From NCBI GenBank assembly GCA_034231615.1, contig CM067318.1:38721382-38785381 (forward strand): DNA of 64,000 nucleotides, in the 5' to 3' direction. The translations under genes were made by a program, and so were the position numbers. The notes beneath the pieces were generated by a model. It ran no database searches. It saw only the letters and a program-made list of their open reading frames with translations, and was not told where the DNA came from. Shown here in pieces: positions 46,601 to 59,700 of this stretch. The DNA is from Meghimatium bilineatum. Lineage: Eukaryota; Mollusca; Gastropoda; Stylommatophora; Philomycidae. Position 1 is the first letter of the stretch, and each line of letters starts with the position of its first letter.

Positions 46601-49600
46601 CACTACTGATTCTAGTTTTGTTGACATTCTATGTCACTACTGATTCTAGTTTTGTTGACATTCTATGGCACTACTGATTCTAGTTTTGTTGACATTCTAT
46701 GGCACTACTGATTCTAGTTTTGTTGACATTCTATGTCACTACTGATTCTAGTTTTGTTGACATTCTATGGCACTACTGATTCTAGTTTTGTTGACATTCT
46801 ATGGCACTACTGATTCTAGTTTTGTTGACATTCTATGTCACTACTGATTCTAGTTTTGTTGACATTCTATGGCACTACTGATTCTAGTTTTGTTGACATT
46901 CTATGTCACTACTGATTCTAGTTTTGTTGACATTCTATGTCACTACTGATTCTAGTTTTGTTGACATTCTATGTCACTACTGATTCTAGTTTTGTTGACA
47001 TTCTATGTCACTACTGATTCTAGTTTTTTAATGATCTATGTCACTACTGATTCTAGTTTTTTAATGATCTATGTCACTACTGATTCTAGTTTTTTAATGA
47101 TCTATGTCACTACTGATTCTAGTTTTTTAATGATCTATGTCACTACTGATTCTAGTTTTTTAATGATCTATGTCACTACTGATTCTAGTTTTTTAATGAT
47201 CTATGTCACTACTGATTCTAGTTTTGTTGATGATCTGATCATTATTGCAGGGAAGTATCCTACTTCATTGATTGTTAAAAGAAATAATTTGCATTACCGT
47301 TATTTTAATTTTGTTGTTTAATTTTGTGTTTGTTTTCCAACTCCCACTAGATTTCTCTTGTTACAGGACATTGAACCTACTAGATTTCTATCAGGATGTA
47401 GTCCAGAGAATGGAAATGCATTGGTAACATTTTGTTTGTACCAATTGGACAGACACATCTGACTTTGTTGGATTGATGATAATGATTAGAAAGATGAAGT
47501 AATCCCGTTATCTGTAGCAGGTTGCTCTTAACAGCCCATATTACCTTCTGACAAAGCACATGTCTTGATGAGTTGTTGAGTAACTGAGATGATCTCCTGA
47601 GTTGTTGAGTTGCTGAGATAATCTGCTTAGATGATCTGCTGAGTTGCTGAGATGATCTGCTGAGTTGCTGAGATGATCTGCTGAGTTGATGATTTGCTGA
47701 GTTGATGATTTGCTGAGTTGATGATTTGCTGAGTTGATGATCTGCTGAGTTGATGATCTGCTGAGTTGATGATCTGCTGAGTTGATGATTTGCTGAGTTG
47801 ATGATTTGCTGAGTTGATGATTTGCTGTTGATGATCTGCTGAGTTAATGATCTGCTGAGTTGATGATCTGCTGAGTTGATGATTTGCTGAGTTGATGATT
47901 TGCTGAGTTGATGATTTGCTGAGTTGATGATCTGCTGAGTTGATGATCTGCTGAGTTGATGATCTGCTAAGTTGATGATCTGCTGAGTTGATGATTTGCT
48001 GAGTTGATGATTTGCTGTTGATGATCTGCTGAGTTAATGATCTGCTGAGTTGATGATCTGCTGAGTTGATGATTTGCTGAGTTGATGATTTGCTGAGTTG
48101 ATGATTTGCTGAGTTGATGATCTGCTGAGTTGATGATCTGCTGAGTTGATGATCTGCTGAGTTGATGATCTGCTGAGTTGATGATTTGCTGAGTTGATGA
48201 TCTGCTGAGTTGATGATTTGCTGAGTTGATGATCTGCTGAGTTGATGATCTGCTGAGTTGATGATTTGCTGAGTTGATGATTTGCTGAGTTGATGATCTG
48301 CTGAGTTGATGATTTGCTGAGTTGATGATCTGCTGAGTTGATGATCTGCTGAGTTGATGATTTTCTGAGTTGATGATTTGCTGAGTTGATGATTTGCTGA
48401 GTTGATGATTTGCTGTTGATGATCTGCTGAGTTAATGATCTGCTGAGTTGATGATCTGCTGAGTTGATGATCTGCTGAGTTGATGATTTGCTGAGTTTAT
48501 TTGCTGTTGATGATCTGCTGAGTTAATGATCTGCTGAGTTAATGATCTGCTGAGTTAATGATCTGCTGAGTTAATGATCTGCTGAGTTGATGATCTGCTG
48601 AGTTGATGATTTGCTGAGTTGATGATCTGCTGAGTTAATGATCTGCTGAGTTGATGATTTGCTGTTGATGATCTGCTGAGTTAATGATCTGCTGAGTTGA
48701 TGATCTGCTGAGTTGATGATTTGCTGAGTTGATGATTTGCTGAGTTGATGATTTGCTGAGTTGATGATCTGCTGAGTTGATGATCTGCTGAGTTGATGAT
48801 CTGCTGAGTTGATGATCTGCTGAGTTGATGATTTGCTGAGTTGATGATCTGCTGAGTTGATGATTTGCTGAGTTGATGATCTGCTGAGTTGATGATCTGC
48901 TGAGTTGATGATTTGCTGAGTTGATGATTTGCTGAGTTGATGATTTGCTGAGTTGATGATCTGCTGAGTTGATGATTTGCTGAGTTGATGATCTGCTGAG
49001 TTGATGATCTGCTGAGTTGATGATTTTCTGAGTTGATGATTTGCTGAGTTGATGATTTGCTGAGTTGATGATTTGCTGTTGATGATCTGCTGAGTTAATG
49101 ATCTGCTGAGTTGATGATCTGCTGAGTTGATGATCTGCTGAGTTGATGATTTGCTGAGTTTATTTGCTGTTGATGATCTGCTGAGTTAATGATCTGCTGA
49201 GTTAATGATCTGCTGAGTTAATGATCTGCTGAGTTAATGATCTGCTGAGTTGATGATCTGCTGAGTTGATGATCTGCTGAGTTGATGATTTGCTGAGTTG
49301 ATGATTTGCTGAGTTGATGATCTGCTGTTGATGATCTGCTGAGTTGAGTAACTAAGATGATACCCTAACTCATATAAGATATGTTGTGTCAAAGTCATGA
49401 TTGTGCTGGGAGAGTTTATGTATGCATGCTTAGTCTATGAAAGTAGACATTCCAGTGCCGCAGTTATCCCAGGAAAATCATGTCCTACCAGGAGCGTAGC
49501 ATAGCCCTATACTTCTGGGCCAACTGATTCATCATTCTTTTGTCAGATCTCTTGACCTATCTACAGTAATGGTATACCTATTCTGTCCAGTCACTTAGGT

Positions 49601-50722
49601 GTTTGTCCTAAATAGAACATATGAGCAGTGTCCACTGACCTGCATGCTTACATCATCCATGATGTACCATGATATACCATGATGTACCTGGATGTACCAT
49701 GATATACCATGATGTACCTGGATGTATCATGATATACCATGATGTACCTGGATGTACCTTGATGTATCATGATGTACCTGGATGTACCATGATATACCAT
49801 GATGTACCTGGATGTATCATGATGTACCATGTGACAGGAGATAAAGTAATAAATTGAGACATGACATGCAGGGACAATGTTGAATTTTGTTTCTGCAGTA
49901 ACAGTCAATAGATCCTCCCAACCCTCCTTAGTTGCTTCCTACGATTTGTCTGGACCGTATCTATTTTTTGTACTGTGAACTAGAAATCTAGGTCCTGGTT
50001 GCCACATAGACATGTCAGTTGTAAGATAGAAGATGAGACAAGGTGATCATGAGACAAGGTGATTGTTTACTGTAAATAAATTAGAATTCTTCTTGTGCTT
50101 TTGTTCTCAAACTCCTGCTGATTTGCAGGATGTAGTTAAAGAAAATAGAATGCATTGTGTCATAGTTTATTGCTTGGCTGTGATATCTGCACTGTTCACC
50201 CTAGCACATCCAGCCAGCATGTCTTTTTGGTCAATGACCATGAGATGGAACTTTCAGCTTCACCCCAAACATTCTTAGCTGTTTCTCACAACATGCATGA
50301 CAGGTCAAAGTGGTTCTATTCTTTGCTCCCCTTTCAAGTAAAAGTAACACATCTTCTGTGTGGCATATCCTTTGCAGGACATTGTCCTCACTGCCATTCT
50401 GTAAGCTTCCAGGTTCTGTACAATCTGTCTTCTTAGCATGTCCGTAGTCGTAACCTTCGATAACAGTTACCATGTTGTTCCGACTGGCCGACGTCGTGCT
50501 TGAACTAGTTGCAGGCATGGCATGGGTGGGCGGAACAACAAAGAAACCTGTCGCAAGGGCCTGAGTTGTGCCCTGATGTTGACGTCTGTTTCAGCGGCAT
50601 TAGACTCAAAACACCATCAAGTCGGACGGCTGTTGGAACAGATGGCGGAGCAGTTATGGGAATGCTCCACGTGCTGTGAGGCCAGTTTCTAATCTAAAAT
50701 TAAGAATCTGTCCTATTTCTTC

Positions 50723-50791
<69 letters not shown>

Positions 50792-53700
50792 TAATTAATA
50801 ATAATTAATAATAATTAATAATAATAAAAGACCCATAACCCATCAGGGTCTTAAGGGTACCACAATGGAGACATCAGCACATAAAGCTCTCCAGATATCT
50901 TTATCCGTATCCATTTAGAGAAGTTTAGGAAAGTTACATCCAGATCACCTCTTGATGTTATCAATCCAGGATATTCTTTTTTTCCCACCTCTTCTCCTTC
51001 CATCCTCAACTGTTCCTTGGAAACAATTTTTTCAAAGTGAGTTGTATCTCGTTACATGTCCAAACCAAACAAGTTTACACCATTTTGCCACTGGTTATTC
51101 TTGTTAACCTGCAAGTTTGTTTATTTGCAGCCAGACAAATATATTTGCTTGTGTTCTATATAGCTAATTCTTAACACAGGTCTGTAGCACTTGTTTAAAA
51201 AATCCTGAATCCTTCTTTCAGTGTTTGCATAGTGTCCAACTTTCACATAATGTAAAGTATACTTAGCACTAGCGATCTAATTGATTATCTTTACTGTAAT
51301 ACTGATCTTACTTTTACATATTATATTCAACCTTGCCATGGCAGCAATTACCATCTCGAGTCTTAGCTTCAATCTCATTTCCTGAGTTGCCATTATCACA
51401 TATTTGGGACCTGAGGTATTTGAAGGCAGTAACTCTTCAAGTTTGTGACTAACCGCATACTCGTGGGATCTTGCTTGTAGGCGATACAATTATTGTCCAA
51501 GTATTCTGATGCAAGTACTTTCTATTAGAAGATATAAGAAGATGAGGTACTATGGGGATGCAGTAAATGCTAGATATAAAAAGTGTTCCGTGTCAGTGAC
51601 AATGCTAGATATAAAAAGTGTTCCGTGTCAGTGACAATGCTAGATATAAAAAGTGTTCCGTGTCAGTGACAATGCTAGATATAAAAAGTGTTCCGTGTCA
51701 GTGACAACGAACAAACAATTTTTATTTCAGAAACAATAATCAGAGCTGTGTTGATATTTGCTGAAGCTATTTTTGATGGGGAATGTCATGTTGTGTAAGT
51801 ACTAGGTAATGTCATGTTGTGTAAGTGCTAGGTAATGTCATGTTGTGTAAGTACTGGGGAATGTCGTGTTGTGTAAGTATTAGGAAATGTCATATTGTGT
51901 AAGTACTAGAGTCATGTTGTGTAAGTAATAGGAAATGCCATGTTGTGTAAGTACTAGGGAATGTCATGTTGTATAAGTACTAGGGAATGTAATATTGTGT
52001 AAGTATTAGTAGGGAATGTCATGTTGTATAAGTATCAGGGAATGTCATGTTGTGTAAGTACTAGAGTCATGTTGTGTAAGTACTAGGGAATGTCATGTTG
52101 TATAAGTACTAGGGAATGTCATGTTGTATAAGTACTAGGGAATGTCATGTTGTGTAAGTACTAGGGAATGTCATGTTGTATAAGTACATGGGAATGCCAT
52201 GTTGTGTAAGTACTAGGGAATGTCATGTTGTGTAAGTACTAGGGAATGTCATGTTGTGTAAGTACTAGGGAATGTCATGTTGTATAAGTACTAGGGAATG
52301 TCATGTTGTGTAAGTACTAGGGAATGTCATGTTGTGTAAGTACTAGGGAATGTCATGTTGTGTAAGTACTAGGGAATGTCATGTTGTATAAGTACTAGGG
52401 AATGTCATGTTGTATAAATACTAGGGAATGTCATGTTGTGTAAGTATTAGTAGGGAATGTCATGTTGTATAAGTACTAGGGAATGTCATGTTGTGTAAGT
52501 ACTAGGGAATAGTAAAAAATCTCAATTAAGTTTGTGTATATCTGGACTATTCGAACAAGTATATTTCCATCTATTGTCATTTCCACTTGCACAGTTAAGC
52601 ATTATGAGGGTGGGGGGGGATTCTTAGTTTTTTTGTCTTTGGCCATTTGAGTTGCATTGGCCATGGTAATCCCATGTCTGTTTAATGTTTCTTTGATTGT
52701 CTCTGCCCAAATAGTTCTTGGTTTTCCTCGTGCCTTATAGCCCAGTCTTCTGCTGATGTATGCACAAAGTGCTGGTTGCCCAGGTTCCATTCTCAAGATG
52801 TGACCAAACCATCTGGTTTGCTGCCTCGCGATGTAGTCTTGACGAGATAGTCTTTACTTCTTTCCTGATATCTTTATTTCTCTGGTGGTCTCTTCTCATA
52901 TTTAATTTATAGCTTTCCTCAAACATCTCATTTCGCAAACTATGATCTTTTTCGCTAGTGTCTTTGTCAAGGGCCATGTTTGACATTGGTAAAACAGAGT
53001 TGGTATAAAAATACTGTCTCATTTGACGTTTTGTATCCATGCAGATTGATGGGTGTTTAAATATTGATGACAGTTAGTAAGTCACATCATTTGCTTTTTG
53101 GCACCTTGTTTCAATCTCTCTATCGAGTTTGCCATCCTCCATAAATATGCTTCCTAGGTATTTAAACCTCTGGGACTTGCTTTAGTTTTGTACCATTGAC
53201 AGATACATTTAACTGGCCTGGTGTTCTGTTTATCTTCATAGTCTCTGTTTTAGATGTGCTTAGTTTCATGTTGTATTGTTCACAGGTTGTATGCAGCAAG
53301 TGTGTGTGCCGATGTAATTTGTTTTCAAATTTGTATATTAAATATTGATCTTCTGCAAATAGCAGTTCGTTGAGTTGAGCTTAAGTTGAGAATATTTGAT
53401 GTTTCTGCAGGAGTGAATATGTTTCTTGGGTGTGCTTCATTAGTTATTCTGTCAATGTATGTTACGAACAGAAATGGTGATATTACGCAGCTTTGTCTAA
53501 TGCCTGTTTTCATTTCAAATGGGTCTTTTATGCCCTCAGTAGTTCTGATTATGCTCTGGAAGATTTTGTATAAAGCTCTTATGTTGTCTAGTAATTGTCC
53601 ATGTACTCCATAGTCTTCCAATATTAGTCACAGTTTTTCTATGTCAGCTCTGGCAAATGCCTTTTCTTGGTCGATGAAGGTGATGTTTAGTTGTAGGTCC

Positions 53701-56700
53701 TATTCAAATGCATTTTCGCTCAGCTGTCGTAGCGCAAAAATAACATCTGCACGTTCCATACCTTTCCTGAAACCAAATTGTGTCTTATTTATCTGGGGTT
53801 CTATTATTAGTCTTACTCTCTGTTCTATGATTTTTGCTTATATCTTTCCTATGTGGCTGAACAGTTTATGTAACACTTGATAGGAAATTGGATTTAATTG
53901 TGTCAATGAATAAAATGTGTGTTATTATTGTTTTGATTAATAGCTTATCCTGGGGGGGGGGTCCTACCGACCCCTACCAGTAGCGTCCACAGATGACATA
54001 TAGTGGAAAAGCTTCTATAGAGGCCCACTGCATATAAGCCTCTAGGAAAATAAGCAGTTGCTGACCAAACTGGTGTTGCTGACTATGAGAACAGGGCAGG
54101 ATATCAGTACCACCTGATATCCCCATTGAAATACCCCAGGTGTCCAGTGACTGGCAGCAACAAGCGGGTATGAGCCGCTATAAGCTCAGGTTGCTGGAGT
54201 GGGTTCACTGACACCACACCAGGATCTTATCAATTGGGGGGGGGGAAGAAAGGGTGTTTAGGGCAGGGGTAGGGCGGGGTTGGGGGAAAATATGTGGGCA
54301 GGCAGGAAAAGCTCATAAGTCTGGTAAGACAGCTTTCCTAAGAGAGAACAATATAAATACAAACAACTACTGCCTTGTAGGTGCCATCAGGAGATGGAAA
54401 GGCTGTGGGAGACATCCCAGATAGAAAAACACAACCCAGTCTGTCAAAGAGGGAGTGTGTTAGCCAGCGATGGCGTAAATACTGGGATAAATAAGGACAT
54501 ACACGCTATTACAGAAATGTGGTCATGGGACAATCAACCCTGTCATCATGGCATCACTCTTATCAGCTAAACCTGGAGAGGAGCAGAACCAGGCCCCTTG
54601 CTTCGAAAGGGCCCACCCAAGTGACTGGTGCCTCTGCTAACCAAGGGGTCAGGAGAAAGCAGAGTAGTGCTACTGACCAAACCAATGCCTCAGAGTTGCT
54701 CAGTAGAATGTGGAAAATTGCGAAACAAATACAATGAGCTACAAGAATCCCTGAGGACATATCAGATGGACATAACGTGCATAATGAACTTTCTCTGACT
54801 TGTAGAAGACAGTGGCCTTCACATTAACGACAGGTCTGGCAATATAACATGACGGCAGATGCTGAATGCAGAAGAAGAAGAAAATAACTTATGACAAAAC
54901 ATATGACATTTTGTGTTCTATTCATTTCTTACTTAGACATCCCAACTCAGAATCTGTCAGCACGTCTGTGAAAATACGCATAATGCCCCCAAGAGACTCT
55001 CCTGTGGATCTCCATATCAAATCACTCATTGGTCAGAAAAACAGGTTTGTTCATTTCTAATTTTTTCCTCAACAATATATCATATTTATTTTTATTTTAT
55101 ATTGTCGTTTTTTTAAAATATGTAATATTTATTTTTATATTCTGCCATTTCTGTGGTGTGTTATAATTTTTGATATGTATTATTTAGTAATGTTGTCTTT
55201 CTGTGCTGTCTGTTTGTGGTAATATATGAGTTTGTTTAAAAGTATATTTGTAATAATGTTATGTTTGGTTTATAACATTTTTGTGTGTGGAAATGTTGCC
55301 TTTTGTAGTGATATCATACATTTTGTGGGAATCACTTTTTCTGAAGTGATAGTCCTACCATATTTTTGGAATGTTTTCTAAGATACGATACATGGCACAC
55401 AGTTAAAACATGAGATAAGGAAGTTGTAGACATTGCAGAATGCACACTGTCTACATTTTCATCAAAAAGTCTTTTTCATGTACAGAACATCAGCCACAAT
55501 GTGTGGTCAGCAGTACTGTGTATGGAACATCAGCCACAGCAGTACCAGATAGAAAAGACTTTCAGGTATCATACAGTGAGATATAATAATGTGGTACTTT
55601 CCTGTTAAGTGGCCACATACATTTAACTAGACAACATCCCACTTAAGTGTGCCCACTTAAAGAAATAAATTGTAACAAGGAAATAAAAATAGCATAACCA
55701 AGGTAAAAAGAAGAACAATAAAGTACTGGTATATAAAACATAAATACATAACAAGTGCAAGCAATCAACTCAAAAATAGACTCGTGTAGGAAGAAAAATA
55801 TTCTTATAAGGAATTTTATTTCATAATCTTGAAAAATATTCTAAGAAAAATAGAAAAATATTCCTTGTGTAGGAAAACCATTCTATTATCACTCTGTGTG
55901 TCCCTGGGTTCCAGCCCTAATTTCTTCTGTATGAGCCATATTGGGCAGCAATGACCATGGAATTAGACTCAGGGTTGATACATCTTCCTTGATGAGGTGC
56001 TGCTTTGCCAAACACTTTGAGGATTTGGGATTTGATCTGTGTATTTCTCACGCACCGCTTCATCCATCTGTGATGGCCTTCCAATACATCACAAGACTTG
56101 GCCTGTGTTGTGACTCTCCACCATTGCGTTTATCACCCAAAGAAGTAAATAGATTGTGCTTATCCCAGAGGAGGAGTTTCACAGTTGACAAACAAATTTA
56201 ATGTAAGAAAGGCATCTTCCTTCAATGCCCATGGGTACTGAACCCAATTCTCTCTGTATGAGCCATGATGGCAACACAAGCTTTCACTTTTCTGTGATAA
56301 TCATGAACACAATTTTACTGCAGTATCATCTGGTGTATGTTGTCTTTTTTTCAGCACACAGTTTCATGTCTTTGAGTTGACACGTCAACTACCAAGGTTC
56401 TCCATGTATAACTTGGTCAGCAATGACATTCCAGACCCCAGGAGCTATGTGCACTTCAGCCTTTCGGAGAGGCCACAGAGAGTATGTGTTACATCATATA
56501 ATGTGTGTGTTCTTGTGTGTAGATGTTTATCATGTAGATGTGTTCTTGTGTGTAGATGTTTATCGTGTAGATGTGTTCTTGTGTGTTGATGTTATCATGT
56601 AGATGTGTTCTTGTGTGTAGATGTTTATCATGTAGATGTGTTCTTGTGTGTAGATGTTATCATGTAGATGTGTTCTTGTGTGTAGATGTTTATCATGTAG

Positions 56701-59700
56701 ATGTGTTCTTGTGTGTTGATGGTTATCATGTAGATGTGTTCTTGTGTGTTGATGTTATCATGTAGATGTGTTCTTGTGTGTAGATGTTTATCATGTAGAT
56801 GTGTTCTTGTGTGTAGATGTTATCATGTAGATGTGTTCTTGTGTGTAGATGTTTATCATGTAGATGTGTTCTTGTGTGTTGATGGTTATCATGTAGATGT
56901 GTTCTTGTGTGTAGATGTTATCATGTAGATGTGTTCTTGTGTGTAGATGTTATCATGTAGATGTGTTCTTGTGTGTAGATGTTATCATGTAGATGTGTTC
57001 TTGTGTGTAGATGTTATCATGTAGATGTGTTCTTGTGTGTAGATGTTTATCATGTAGATGTGTTCTTGTATATATAGGTGTACAGCCTGTAATATATTCC
57101 AGTATGTAGATGTGTAATTTGTTCTTGTGTTTAGATGTTTATCATGTAGATGTGTTCCTGTTTGTAGATGTGTATCCTGTAATATATTCATGTATGTAGA
57201 CATACAACCTGTATTATATTGCTGTATGTAGATGTGTACTGTTTAATGTGTTATTTTGATGTCATTGTTATTTAAGTATATAATATTTATTATTTCCTGT
57301 AATATTTTTCTATTTGTAGATTGTTATATAAATTAACAATTCTGGATAAGATTGTTATTGGGAGATTGAAGGAGATTGTTTGTAGATGGTTATGTGATTA
57401 TTTCTCCTTTTCTGTAGATGGTTATGTGATTATTTCTCCTTTTCTGTAGATGGTTATGTGGATCAACCAAAATTTTCTCCTACAAGAGGACATCATATGT
57501 GAAGGGGATGTCAAGGTGACATTTGCATGTTTACGAGGACATGGAACACTTCGGCTTCGTATGTCAACACAAGGTCAAGTCGCAATTCACACAGATAGCA
57601 TGGAATTAGCAGGGGATATAATTCAGTCACTAGCTCAGTTTCTCAATATTGAAGATCTTCAGACAGTTGCTGATTACCCAGACGAATTGGAAAAACTTCG
57701 ACAGATTTTGGTCAAGGTGAGGTAATTCTTTCATTTTGTTTGAATAGTGTCAGCTGTCTCTCTTACCTGATATTGTTTCTTTGTTTCTTGTTTGGAATAC
57801 GTGTCTTCTTGCTTATTTTAGGCATAATTAATATAAATATTGAGGAGCAGTGTAGACTAGTTGATAGTTAGCTTGCATACTATCACCGGGTTACAGCGTG
57901 CCAGGTTCGAAACTACGTCCGGCCAACAAAGTCTAGGTTGTGATTTCTCGCTTGACACTCATTCAACTCAGCTGCAAATGAGTACCTGATGCAGGGAAGG
58001 GAAATGAGTTACAACAGCAGGGAAGGGAATTGGCCACCCCACCTAATAGTTGCTGCGGCTTAGTACATGAATCGTTATCTTCATCCCCGATGGCAATGCT
58101 GCCATGGGACATACATTTTTTAAAATATAAATATTATATCAATAATTAATAATATTAATTTTTTTAGGGTTATGGTTAAGAGAGTTGTGTTTCAAATAAC
58201 TAGCCTCAACCCTAACCCAAAATAAACGTATATTTAATTTATAAATTTTAATCATAAACTGATAAACATAGCAAAGGGAAATAATCAAATAAGTAGACAG
58301 ATTTCTTCAAGAACAATTCAAGAACAAGAACCATTTCTTCTTTTTTCTTTTATTATCTCTCTTTGACCATCGTGTGTTACATGAAATGGGAGGAAATATT
58401 AGTAACAATGCTACCCACCATTCATATCATAAAAGATGACTAAGGAAGTTTGGGTGTGACTTCCCAGTTCCAAGATTTCTGCTGTGGTGACACCTCTTGA
58501 GCACCTATAAATGTACTGATGAGAGGGAGTAAATTCTTATCTGAAGGGTCCCTTAAGGTTATAAGAAAGTTACCGCATGGTCCCAGTGAAGTAGGAGACC
58601 GCACATCTCGGTTTATTTCTGTTGTGACAAATAATAGAACATTCACATTTTATTTCTTTCTGTTGTGACAAATAATATATCTTATTTCTTTCTGTTGTGA
58701 CAAATAATATAACATTCACATCTTATTTCTTTCTGATGTGACAAATAATAGAACATTCACATCTTATTTCTTTCTGTTGTGACAAATAATAGATCTTATT
58801 TCTTTCTGATGTGACAAATAATAGAACATTCACATCTTATTTCTTTCTGTTGTGACAAATAATAGATCTTATTTATTTCTGTTGTGACAAATAATAGAAC
58901 ATTCACATTTTATTTCTTTCTGTTGTGACAAATAATAGAACATTCACATTTTATTTCTTTCTGTTGTGACAAATAATATAACATTCACATCTTATTTCTT
59001 TCTGTTGTGACAAATAATAGATCTTATTTCTTTCTGATGTGACAAATAATAGAACATTCACATCTTATTTCTTTCTGTTGTGACAAATAATAGATCTTAT
59101 TTATTTCTGTTGTGACAAATAATAGAACATTCACATTTTATTTCTTTCTGTTGTGACAAATAATATAACATTCACATCTTATTTCTTTCTGTTGTGACAA
59201 ATAATAGATCTTATTTCTTTCTGATGTGACAAAAAATAGAACATTCACATCTTATTTCTTTCTGTTGTGACAAATAATAGATCTTATTTCTTTCTGATGT
59301 GACAAGTAATAGAACATTCACACCTTGTTTCTTTCTGTTGTGACATATGATATAACATTCACTTCTTTATATTGACAATTCAAAAGGTCGATGAATTACA
59401 GAAGGTGCGAAGTAAACTATCTGCTGAGCTGGCAGATCATTCTAATGTCATTCGAAGCATGGTAGTTAGAGCTGAGGACGCCAGGATAATGGGAGACATG
59501 TAAGTTAGTTTCTTTACTTTGTGCCAGAGAGGCAGTGGGTTCAACATAGACCATGTCATCGTGTTTATAGGTTTTTTTTAGAGATTGGGGTTATATCTTG
59601 CCATTACAGTTACTTGTTGTGGGTTATATTCTTGGCAAGTGATACATGTTTGGTTGAGAAGGATGGACAACATCTAATGAAATTGAGTATAATAAAGTGA

